Positions 1-14,392 of a stretch of DNA of 64,000 nucleotides are shown here, piece after piece. The stretch is from NCBI RefSeq assembly GCF_040436345.1, contig NC_133221.1, positions 22,206,665 through 22,270,664 on the forward strand, read 5' to 3'. How positions within the stretch are numbered: position 1 is the first letter of the stretch; every line of letters begins with the position of its first letter. The notes beneath the pieces were generated by a model. That model was not told the origin of the DNA, made no database searches, and worked only from the letters and a program-made list of their open reading frames with translations. Both the position numbers and the translations under genes were made by a program. The stretch is from Pagrus major (lineage: Eukaryota > Chordata > Actinopteri > Spariformes > Sparidae).

Positions 1-102
1 AGGTACATGACACAAAGACTACATCATATTCTATGTTGATCACAGGCTGCCTTATGTATAAACAACCAAAGACTGAAGAACACATGCTGTTTCCATTTGC
101 AG

Positions 103-856
103 ACTGATGCTATCCAACACTTTTTATTGATGGGATCGAGCTTCCTCATGCCAAAAGTGAACCGTGAGTTTTAGTTACATCTTTTTGTGTTCACTTCTCA
201 CTTCATGACTTCTACTTGAGTATTAGCCAGTGCTCTGTTAAAATTATTAAAACTCCACTGTAAGGGACGAAGGTGAAAGAGTAAAGGCTTATACTAAATC
301 ACACTCCACTCCAATCTGTTTGCTGTTGCTCCAAAACTATATGAAATCCTTATTTTGTTACTTTTCTCTCTGATTTGCGTGAGGTTATTTGGACAAAAAC
401 TGGCAGTGTAGGAAATTATTATTCCATCTTTGAGACTTTCTCTCTGGAAAAAGAAAAGCAACTAAATGCTGTTTTCTTCACCTAAATAAACTGAAACAAG
501 ACAAAAGGATGCAAAGATTCACAGATTCAACAAACTTGAGGGTAGAAAATACTTTACAATGTGCACTGTACATCTTCTTTGTGTTGACCTGGACTTTTCT
601 GTTTCAGAGATGCTGGGTAAAGGTGTCAGTTTACCCAGAATGAAACATGCAGAGCTGGTCAACACAGTTCTGGAGGTGGATAAGGTCAGTTTTAGTTAAA
701 GAACATACATTAATGCTTGGTTGATGTTCGGCTTTTTGAGGAATTTTTTAATTAATTAAGAGAAAAAAATGTCTGAGCTGACCATTGTCTTTACTCCTTT
801 ACTAACAGGGCTTTATAGCCGTCTCCTCAGATGCTCAGGTGTTGAAGACAGACTGA
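103..856 (+). CDS. BPI/LBP-family lipid-binding protein, C-terminal exons (partial gene)
   Basis: Three exons are visible: 103-163, 608-684 and 809-856, with AG/GT borders and consistent phase, ending in TGA at 854-856. The upstream exons lie outside the window. The joined C-terminus reads ...FLMPKVNQMLGKGVSLPRM, then KHAELVNTVLEVDKGFIAV and SSDAQVLKTD. This has the pattern of the end of the second barrel of BPI/LBP/CETP proteins: a PK-N-x-L-x-x-G-x-x-LP motif, then a strand rich in valine and leucine ending in a ...DFL...(A/S)D(V/A)Q-like tail. Family members bind lipids such as bacterial lipopolysaccharide and are normally secreted. The fragment is too short to choose among bpi/lbp, bpifcl and other BPI-fold paralogues. 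An AATAAA at 1101 fits as its poly(A) signal. I see no break in the visible frame. The family call comes from motif memory, not from a search. Confidence 0.62.
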
Positions 857-1100
857 CTGGCCTGTTTAACATCAAACATGGACGCTCTTCATCACAGTTC
901 AAATTCATCAGCTTTAAACCATTGCACAAACTGGATTTGTCTGAAACCACATGACAAAAGCACTTACACGAGCCTTGCTACGCAGATAATCTAGCTCCTC
1001 AGGTCAACAGTGATTATGCCTGCAGATCAACTTTATAAATGCATATAAAGTGGAGGTGCACAGCCTAAAACCTGATCATTTTTCACACAATAATGTAAAA

Positions 1101-1106
1101 AATAAA
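1101..1106 (+). terminator. Poly(A) signal AATAAA of the BPI-like gene
   Basis: A canonical AATAAA lies 245 bases past the TGA at 854-856 and is followed by a T-rich stretch with TGTGTCTCATTTG, as expected for a cleavage region. No other gene on this strand is near. Confidence 0.55.
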
Positions 1107-3183
1107 TATTTTTTAATTACATTGTGTCTCATTTGTTTAGAAATGGTAGCTGAAAATGTTTTGTCATCAGAACTGTCTTTTTTTTTTACATTTTGAGCTC
1201 ATATTTCCACAAAGAGAAAAAGGGGGTTTAGTTGATTTTAAATGACTTTGCGTTTGATTTTTATGTGATTATTTTCTCTTTTAAATTCTTCCCATGAAGG
1301 TTTTGGTTTGTTATCACTTTCAGTGTGTAGCTGTTATTGTTTAACCTGCCACCAGAGGGCACAAAAGTTTCAAAATATGTACATTTAAAATCAAAATGTG
1401 CAATATGACTGTGTGGATTAGGATTATAATTATCTAGACTGTAATTTTTAAATCCATTTGAATTTAGAATATGAATATTATGGTTTATTTGCGTTTTCAC
1501 TTAAGAATTAGTTAAGTGGTGTTGTTAAGTGAAATATAATTTAGTTTTGTTTCTGATACACATTATATATATCAGGTGAGAGTCTTGTCAGGAGTCAATT
1601 ACCTGCTTTAATTGCAGGAAAAAAAACCTAAAATTAAACATTGGCAGCAGCATTATATAAAGAAATGCTCCAGAGCTATATTACCAGTCAGACGTAGTGC
1701 CCCTCTTTGTGCACTAGACAGGTTAAGTAGGTTTTTGGTGTGGCAGAATACACCTAAAGAGTTCAAGTGGAAGTCAAGACATTTCACCACCATATTCTTG
1801 AAACAATGACATCTCTTTATTTTTGAAACATTTCAGTGTGCACTCTTGAGACTGTTCACATTCTTGGAATGTAACACCACCAAAATATAAATATAAGCCT
1901 ATTTACAGCCACTGTTCCTATAATGTTCCCCATTGAACAAAAAAAAATGATGCTTCATTCATGAGAGGAGACACTGTCTGGACACTGATTGGCTGATCGG
2001 TCAGTTATGCAGAAAACAAACAGACCCATCCCGAGCTGGATGCTGCGTGACAACAGTCAGTTAATTATGAAAAAGATTTTTAAAAGAAGCTAATTGGAAG
2101 TAGCTGTTACAAAGACCTACAGATTTAACTTTAACCATGACAGTAGAGCAAGATACTCACTGTGGAGGAAGACTTGTGAGGCTGAGCTCCCTTATTGTAA
2201 CACTAGAACAGCTTTAATTGTGCCACAAACCCTTTTCATGTAAACTTTCATTTGTAGAACTGTCCTTATTAAAATTTCTAGAGAGAAGAAGAAAAGAAAA
2301 AGGAAGAACAAACATAAGAATTACAGGGTTGTTATGTGGCCTTCAACCTAATTTGGTCTTTATGAGCAAACAGGGAAACTGAACAAAGGTCAACTATGTA
2401 GCACCTGAGAGTCTGCTGTGGGATAAGAAAGGGAACTGTTGTATAAAAACTCCACAAGCAATTTAACAGCCTTCGTCAATGTTCACGAATGCAAATACAC
2501 TATAAATAACACTGTCATCTATAGATATTATGAAGCACAGAGTGGGTTTGTTCATTATCATTAACAACGTTTATGTTTTTCAGTATTAAACCAGGTCAAT
2601 TATTTAAGTTGGCACACACAGTAATCCTGAAAGTAACCTTCTAAAGCTCCTCCTGCAACATTGGAGAACGTTCACAGCACACTCATTTTGCAGCTGAAAA
2701 TAAGTTAAACATTCAAGTACGCACATTCTTAGACTGTAACACTTAACTTTGCAGCACATCATCAGTGAGAGAAAACAATAATAAAGACAAGAGAGACTTT
2801 GAGACATGGAGACATTTGTACCCAGAGCGACCAGAAGAAGACCAGTTCACCATGCTGACATCTTTAGCAAAACCGACTCGCATCAGCATCAAAGGTAAAT
2901 CAAACAAAAAGGCCCGACCCTGAGACTTTCAGTAAGTAACAAGCCTTGCTGGTCTTCATCCTGCACTTACAAGTATGAATTATACACACTCACTCAGAAA
3001 ATTAGTAGACTTTCAGTGTCAGTGTCTGCTGAAGCAATGAAGAGTGAAAGATGAAGAAAGGAGAAACAAAAAGGAGGAAACTGATGAGGTGATGTGGAGG
3101 CACAGTGTGAATATTTTAAAAAAGAGCTTTAACATCACAAGACTAAGTCCTATGAGCTTCAAGTGCAGTCCAATTCAACCCTG
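1107..3183. other. Intergenic / probable 3'-end region, no gene recognised
   Basis: About 2 kb between the end of the BPI-like gene and the 3' end of prelid3b. The short frames here have no recognisable protein content and no paired splice sites. Part of the right-hand side could be a longer prelid3b 3' UTR, since another minus-strand AATAAA reads at 1821-1816. The region is AT-rich, and I see nothing else in it. Confidence 0.5.
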
Positions 3184-3189
3184 TTTATT
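3184..3189 (-). terminator. Candidate poly(A) signal of prelid3b
   Basis: TTTATT on the + strand is AATAAA on the transcript strand, about 240 bases past the prelid3b stop codon. A longer 3' UTR using a signal near 1816-1821 is also possible. Confidence 0.4.
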
Positions 3190-3426
3190 CTTTAAACTGT
3201 CATCAGCTCAACGCTCCCCGTCATTGCCCACAGCCGTGGTTAAGTATCATACTCATCGGCGAAGACTGCTGGGGGGTACGAACTGCGAGATCTTGTGATG
3301 TTCACACACAAACAAACAAACATACGTAGGGCCAAAGGATGGGGCTGTGGTTATTAGGCTGTGCTGGCAGGTGAGGTGAGAGGAAATGTCTGAGAGGTCC
3401 ATCGGTTCTGCGGGGGAAGGCCAGGA

Positions 3427-7251
<3,825 letters not shown>

Positions 7252-7866
7252 TTTATTAGGCTTTTCTGTCAGGGCTCGGGGAGCCGGCGACTAATGACAG
7301 CGTGACCGACGTTAGGAAGGAAGGAGGGACTGAAGGAGACAACCTTTAATGGAGCCCCAGGGGCGACTCTCCCCCTGGTGGCAGACACAGGAACTGCACA
7401 CAGTAATAACATTGTACTTTTTACTGGTTTTACTCCACAACCATTATTTTATTATTATTACATTAAGATCCATGCAACTCTGTTCTTCGACATTAAAGGT
7501 TACAATGATACTCCTTTATTACTATAACAACATTTCTAACATGATTATGATTATCATCATGCAGTAATAAGAATAGTATATAATTATATAATCTCAATTT
7601 TCTAATAAATACTACCAGTGGAGATATTTCACCCCCTACAGTAAAGACAATAAATAAATATATTTCATCTTCAGGACGAAGTACCATAACTGCAAACCCT
7701 GCCATTTCTGTTGGTGGATCCTTTAATACACCTGTACAGCCTGTACATAACCTGTAAAGTGAAGTTATACCAACAAACCAGCCATATATCTACCTCCAGA
7801 AAATCATTGTCATCAGTAAAATCATTAAATTCCAAAGTCAAAAGTCCCCAAAATATAATACAATTA

Positions 7867-7914
<48 letters not shown>

Positions 7915-8142
7915 TATTAGGAGGATATTGTAACACTACACAATTTTCATTTGACCTTATTTTAAATTCATTAAATGATTAATGTCTGTAGAGAGGCACT
8001 GTCTGGGGGCGGGACAAGCGACCGTCAAAGCTGTCAATCATGATCAAGCACTGTTCTTATTGGTTGTGGAAAAGACCAGCGTCTCTCAAAGACGTCATCA
8101 CGCAGCTATCCGACCTGTCCTTGAAGCCACAACACAGGCAAG
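7252..8142. promoter_or_regulatory. Divergent promoter region between prelid3b and atp5f1e
   Basis: About 890 bases separate the start codons of two genes that point away from each other, so both 5' UTRs and core promoters must lie here, unless there are untranslated first exons elsewhere. A GACGTCA (CRE-like half palindrome) lies near 8090. The atp5f1e start sits in CAAGATGGTCGC, close to a YY1-type AAGATGGC element of the kind found at downstream-of-start positions in many mitochondrial genes. The middle holds an (AAT)n tract at 7869-7913. Site assignments are inferred from motif shape only. Confidence 0.5.
7869..7913. repeat. (AAT)n microsatellite
   Basis: About fifteen AAT units in the prelid3b-atp5f1e intergenic spacer. 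Confidence 0.9.
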
Positions 8143-9728
8143 ATGGTCGCATACTGGAGACAGGCAGGCCTCAGGTAAAAATACATGTATATTCACAGAG
8201 TTAGCTTTCTGGCCAATGTCAGCAACCTTATTTTGATGAAGGATTTGTTATTGTAATTGCATATTTTTTATACTTTTTTGGAATTCCGTCTACTTGGTCC
8301 CTCAGAGAGCTACGTAACAGCTAGCTACTGTCATAGCTATAGCTAGCTTTTAAATCCATGCGGTTAACTTAAGGCGCTAACGTTAAGATAATAACCTACC
8401 AAGATGTGACTCTTTCTGTTTCAGTGCATCGGATACATTATTTGTTATTATCGAGGCAGTTATGTTTTGCCCTTCCAGAATGATCCCTGACAGCATTGCT
8501 TGCCCTTTAGCATGCGGCTAACAAGTGTGTCCTCTCTGCAGCTACATCCGCTTCTCCTCTATCTGCGCTAGCGCGTTGCGGGCTGCGCTGAAGCCGGAGT
8601 TCAAATCCGAGGCAATGAAGGCCGCAGAGGCTAGCGTCAAAGTCCTCAAACCTAAAACGGCGGCATGTAAGTTTGTCGGATATTTTCTAAATCACTAGCA
8701 CAGAACTGCATATACAATAATTATCTGCACATAGATGCATCATGGCCCCTGACAGTCTGTGTATTTCAAGGAGAGGCAGGTATGACATTGACTGGTGACA
8801 GTGGGCAGGTTTTCATTTCAGTCACAGCCTGGTGGAAGAAGGACTCAGAGCATTGAGATGGTTATACTACAAGGTTACAAATCTATCACATCTATTAAGG
8901 CAAAAGTACAGCAGAATTGTGAACCACAGTTGTGCACATTACAGTATCAATTCATTATAAAGAAGTGCCATTTTGTCATACTGTTTATTTCTAATTGACT
9001 GAATGAACATTTGAGCACAATTTTAGTGTTGTACCTTGTCAAGATTGAGCTAGTTCTTCCTAGACAAGGTTGTTCATTCAGTATACTTGGGCAAACATTA
9101 TTCTAGATCAGGAGTCCCTATAATTTTTCATACCTTCTTAACCCTGTTTGTAATAGTTATTGAATATCCGCTTATGAGATTAACCAAATAGCTCAGTACA
9201 GAATTGCATGATCTACTTGAATTTTCTTAATGTGAGGTGAATCCAATAATTGGAGAATGAGATTAACTGTTAAAATCAAAAATTGGCATGACTTTCATAA
9301 AATTATGATTTAGTTTTGCCTTATTATTGAAGAGCTCCCCAAATTGTCTACTCTTCTTGTGTTCAATGCAAAACTGGCAGTCTCAAAAGGCAGATCAAAA
9401 CCTTTCTTTAATAACATATTTCTCTACCTGATGATGCCTTTTATCTTGTGGACATGACAGAAGCCATTATTATAAGGTGCAACAGATGTGTGCTCACTTT
9501 TGTGTTTCAATGTTTTGTATATATCATTTGAATATTGTGTATATTATGCCCTGCCCTTGTCATTGTCTACTATGTTTAATGATGCTGCAATAACTCTACT
9601 GTCTCTACTAACCCCGAAACCTGCAGTCACTGATCTGAATAAGTTTTTTGTTCTGCTTGGGATGCAAAATGCTTTTCATGAGGATATTTTCAGTAATTTT
9701 TCTGTCCTCCTGCTTTTTTCCTCCAGGA
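8143..9728 (+). CDS. atp5f1e: ATP synthase F1 subunit epsilon, complete
   Basis: Exons: 8143-8174, 8542-8666 and 9727 onward. The product starts MVAYWRQAGLSYIRFSSIC and ends KVLKPKTAA: 52 residues, against 51 for the human subunit. The MVAYWRQAGLSYI start is a clear family signature. The protein is a small subunit of the mitochondrial F1 central stalk, packed with the gamma and delta subunits, and like its relatives has no visible cleaved presequence. The stop codon is split: T from exon 2 (8666) and GA from exon 3 (9727-9728). The exon 3 acceptor follows a strong pyrimidine run (CTTTTTTCCTCCAG). An alternative acceptor at 8820 (TTTTCATTTCAG) would add about 15 residues ending at a TGA; I prefer 9727 because it gives the family length and leads to a poly(A) signal. 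Confidence 0.93.
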
Positions 9729-9900
9729 TATGAGCCCGTGATGTAGATAGTTTTTCCTTGAGTTGTGGGGTCATGTCCTGTCCTGTCCTGCATGCTGTGG
9801 AGAAGGCACAAAAGATGGATGACACCAAGATGATCTGTTTGAGACTGTGGACCCGAATGGAATTGCTGTTTTTTCCCTATTAATTTGTAATGAAAATTGT

Positions 9901-9906
9901 ATTAAA
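9901..9906 (+). terminator. Poly(A) signal ATTAAA of atp5f1e
   Basis: The common variant ATTAAA lies about 170 bases past the split stop codon and is followed within 30 bases by the GT-rich stretch TTTCGTTGTGTTG. The gene is convergent with Piezo, whose transcript ends a little to the right. Confidence 0.65.
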
Positions 9907-9929
9907 GATGGACATCGGAAATACATTTT

Positions 9930-10888
9930 GTTTCGTTGTGTTGTTTCCTAGTTTGTGAATGTCGCTTTCACAGCGCTGAAGAACAAGACACCACAACATT
10001 TCTGTCTGTAACAACATTTTTTATTTTGGTATAAATTAATCAGTGCAGTAATCCACATAGTCATAAACATGGTATTTACAGAGGTATGTGTGTGTTGATC
10101 CATGAGTATGTCAATAGTTTGTTGACATTTCATTTTCCATTAAGATTTTTACGCCAGGAAGTAGAGTGTCAAATAACACCCTGAATCTAAATTCATTCGA
10201 AAGCCATGCATTGCCCAGAGGGCTAAAAACAACAGTCAAGAACAGTGTTCTTTTAACTCAAATTAATTGGTTGTGGGGCACATGTCATTGTTGTTATTGT
10301 GTGTGGTTTGCTTGTATGTAGGCCCAGTGTGTAGGGTTTGGTGGCATCTACTGGTTGCAATTAACTGAATACACATCCCCCCCCAAAGAAATGAAAAAAC
10401 AATTTTTAGTCTTAGGTGATGATACACTAATGAAAACATACTACATTTCTGCCAACAAATCCTAAACATGAGACGTTTTAAATAAATCATTCTGCTTTTT
10501 GGCATATAAAGGGTCAGTCAACCAACCAATAGAAATGTCAAGAAAAGTAAATCTTACATTAAGGACTTCTTTAAACGATCATCAGTCCATAATCAAACTC
10601 AGTGTTTTTCTCAGTATACATGTAATGGTATCGTGAAAGGCATTTGACCTACTTTATATGAGGACAGATCTGCTTCAGAAAAAATCTCTGGCCATTCAAT
10701 TAAATTGAAAGGTCAAGATTAGCAGCAGAATCAGAGAGGGACTCAAAATCTTTCCCAGTGACACTTCAGCAGGATTCATGATTACAGCTGGATCATGAAA
10801 CTTTTTTTCTCCTGCTGCCCCACAAATCTAATTATAACTGCAGTTACATAAAAATAAAAATGAAATGACAATTTCTACAGAACCAAAT
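9930..10888. other. Convergent intergenic spacer, atp5f1e / Piezo
   Basis: About 1 kb between two converging 3' ends. A second minus-strand AATAAA reads at 10025-10020, so the Piezo 3' UTR may extend to there. No coding content is recognised. Confidence 0.45.
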
Positions 10889-10894
10889 TTTATT
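10889..10894 (-). terminator. Candidate poly(A) signal of the Piezo gene
   Basis: AATAAA on the transcript strand, about 86 bases past the Piezo stop codon. A more distal AATAAA at 10025-10020 is an alternative. Confidence 0.45.
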
Positions 10895-10979
10895 TGCTCT
10901 AATACATCAGTTTGGTGTGATAGGAGTTCAGTGTGGACACTCCTGACGTCCTGTATGACCAGATAGTATCCACCAAACC

Positions 10980-12487
10980 CTAGCTGTCTTTCTTCTCTCT
11001 GGTCATCTTGATCATGGTCTCCGGCGATCGGTAGAGGAAGATTAGTTTCTCAAACAGTGTCTCCTCCAGCTCCATCTCTCCTGTCTCACGCACCACGAAA
11101 ATGTCCGTGCAGAGTTTCAGGACTCGGTCCACACACGGCAGCTCCTCAAACATGATGGACCTGGAGATCCCGTTAAAGAACTCCCTGACGAACTTTCCGA
11201 TGACCAACACCACAGACATGTACAGGCCTACGATGCTGTGGTAAGGGGGGAAAACATAGATCATCTGTGTCATCAATGGAAAAAAGTGAAGACAAATATT
11301 GAGAATAGAGAAGAATACAGTGAGACATTAACTTACAGTTATAGGGGGGTTTAAAAACAGATTTCCGGACAAAAAGCAGGTGAGATCGATGTATAGTTAC
11401 ATACCCGTGTCCAGCCAGAAAGCCCAGACTGGAGGGGCTGACTTTATCATTGAACACCACGATCTGTATGTTTTGGCACTTTTGGTTGGACGAGGTGAGA
11501 ACCGGGGAGCACTCCTCTACTACCCACCACTGGTCTGCCTCTTGTTCTGACCCCGAAGTGACCTGTTGAAGTTTGATTGACATGGGCCTGAAGAAAGCCA
11601 GCGCCTGGTCCGGACGCTCCGAGTGATCTGAAGGAAGACGTGGCAGAGTTATATTAAACTGCATGTATTAAACAAGATCTCAGTCAAGATCTCAACAAGA
11701 TCATTCTGATTAGTTCATTAACCCCTGTTTGAGCCCAGAAAGCTCAAAATGAGGCCTGATATCCCAGGGTAGACCAGAAATAAAATCCCTAAGCCTGGAT
11801 GAATTTCCGGCAAATGGGATCATATTATTAAAAAAACCCCAGCTAAGATGGATACCTTTGGATATTTTAAGTACAACGCAGGTTATTTCTTTACATTTTT
11901 AGTACTGTCAATAAATAATGTACAATAAACTGAAACTAACCTGCTTTCAGCCTGGTTGCCATTTTGGACTCTGGTCCTTTGGGACCCCTGATGAACTTTG
12001 GCATCAGAGAATTAATGATCCTGCAGGACAGAATAGCACAGTTTAACACCTTTTGAGCTCAAGTCAGACTGAGAGAATACTGAGCGATGTTGCTGAGGTT
12101 GTAGAAGTGTTGAGAAATAGTTGATGACATACAGTCCTTCAACTCATGCAGTGTCACACTTGGGTTGTTTCAATACTGATACCAGTATGAAACCTAATCT
12201 TAATTATAGATTTTACTAGCGTTTTCATTTGATTTAATTAAGCTCTTCTCTAGCATTAACATCTCTAGTAAAGAAGGAATCTGCATTTTCACCTTTCATA
12301 GTACAATTAACAATAGCTGGTTTTGTTCTGTTTACTGAGACCCACACTGGTTTGCTGCTGTTGCCTTTGAGCATCTGGACGATCTCTTCTCTCAAGACCT
12401 TGTCCTCAAACTTCACAGTGTGTTCTCCCACCGACTCTGCGTTTGTTGATATTGATGCATTCCTGTGAGGAAAAGAGAGGAGCGGTC

Positions 12488-12525
<38 letters not shown>

Positions 12526-14392
12526 AACACCTAGTATAAGCACACACACACACACACACACGCACACACACACACTGACCTGAGCAGCGTCCAGCGTAAG
12601 GTCATGTATATATGAGTAGAGTTGCTGAGTTCCAGTATCATGGCCTCACGACTGGCCGGGCTGATGCTCCACAGCAGACTGGCATCACTCTTGATCTTCG
12701 CAACAACAATGTCGTAAGGGAAGTAGTTCATTATGAACTGCATAGCAGCCTGGGAGAGAGAAAGGGGATTAGATTGAGTTATTTCAATAAATGTCACCAG
12801 AGTCCTGAAATGAATTAAATCCTGATTGTGTCTCTGAGTGCTACATGACAGACAGACAGGAAACAAGAGGAGAGAGAGGTACAACATGCAAGGTGCCTGC
12901 CAGCCAGAATCGAACCAGTGACATTGTTTTTTTATCGTTTGTTTCTTAGATCAGGAAACTGGACTGATGGACGGACGGATGGACAAAAAGAAAAGACTGT
13001 CATGAGTAGATATACATAAATGTTAGAAAGAGCTCCCCCTCATGGCTGTGGGCAGTTATTATGATTGAGAGTTATTTCTTTGAAATACAGTACAGTACAA
13101 ACACTGTACATTTTACTGTCACATTCCTGGTGGCGACTGGTTTTGTCTCAGTTTGGTGTTAACAGTGAAATGAATGAAAGGAAGTGAGTCTTACTGGCTG
13201 GGTCGCGTAGAGTTTGGTGAGTCTGTTGAAGTCAGCCTCTGTGTATGGAACCAAGTTCTGCTCCTGGGCACTCATGCTGAACAGAGGCTGTGGAAACACA
13301 ATCAGAACGACTGATCAGGGAATTGTGATCTGATCAGGGATCAGGGAATTGGTTGTAGCAGCATCGTTCTAGGAGGCAATGGTTGGCTTCTTTGGTCCAG
13401 ACTGAATTAGCTTGACAACTACAGGACAAGTTGTCTAATTCCCATGCAATTCTCCTCAGATGTTCATGGTCTCTGCTGGTAATCAAACTGACATTGGTGA
13501 TCCTCTGACTTTTGCTCCAGCTCCACAAGAGGTTCACATTTGTGGTTGTGAGTGAAATGTTTTAACCTTTCGATGGATTAACATGAAATTGCATTTTGTA
13601 TACCCATTCAAGTTGCCTGTTGGATGTAATTTAGGCTGTCTCCCTCTGTTTAAATGGTGTTAACGTGTAAACTGGTGACTTTTATCCACAAGACACCACA
13701 ACTTTTTTTTTACTGTAGCACTTGAACACATGAATATTAGCCACCTCAGTGTTTTAGAACAGAAGCACATAAACACTAAAAGTTAAGAGCTGGCACACCG
13801 TTGACCTGTTTTATATCCTGACCTCATATCCTGAGATGCTGAGCTGGATGGAGACGTCCAGCGGCTGATTGGTGACTCCGGCTGCTGACTGGACCAATGA
13901 CATGAACAGGAGCGGGAACCAGATGATGCTGATGAGGGCGAAGATGATGAATCCTCCCATCCCGTATTTCACCACCTTCTTCTTCTTCTGCCCTGGAGCT
14001 CGGGGGTATTTCTGGAAGAATTACGGTAACATTAGTATAGTACATACTAAGGTCAAATATTCAGTGTGTTGGGTAGAAAATTATTTACATTATCATTTCA
14101 TTTATTTAAATTCACAACAGACCTTTCATAGTATTTAAATCTAATTTTGACTATGTGCTATTGTAGTAACACTGGTCTAAACATTACAATGATGGTGATG
14201 ATGAAATGCAGTGAGCAGGACGTGTACTACATGTTCTCATTTACTTTCTCTGACTCCCTCCAGCACTTGAGTACAAATATGTTAGCATAGATGTCTTCAA
14301 TACAAATCCAACTGGAGAGAGACAGAGTGGTGTCGGTCCAAACCCAATCCATTACTGCCCTCAACTCTGTCAGGAAGGGAACCAAACGAAAC
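10980..14392 (-). other. Piezo exon block: pore module (outer helix, cap, inner helix, C-terminal domain)
   Basis: Eight exons: 14392-14245, 14011-13823, 13287-13195, 12749-12580, 12462-12346, 12020-11941, 11627-11405 and 11235-10980 (about residues 2379-2803). In order they carry [18 protein letters not shown]; a [14 protein letters not shown] segment leading into the outer helix ([12 protein letters not shown]); and an extracellular cap from about residue 2470 to 2710 with several N-x-S/T sites. Then come [19 protein letters not shown], the inner helix with [11 protein letters not shown], and the C-terminal domain. The MF and EE of MFEELP and the PE of SPETMIK, known in mouse Piezo1 as constriction and selectivity positions, are kept. 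The Trp that follows MIK in PIEZO1 and PIEZO2 is Met here. Confidence 0.92.

Noticed and set aside
11173-11664. 163-aa single - strand frame as a stand-alone gene
   Set aside because: Part of it is the real Piezo exon 11405-11627 read through into intron. The true product joins 11627-11405 to 11235-10980.
12491-12575. Regularly repeated units as a CRISPR-like array
   Set aside because: These are plain dinucleotide repeats in a eukaryotic intron, with no repeat-spacer structure.
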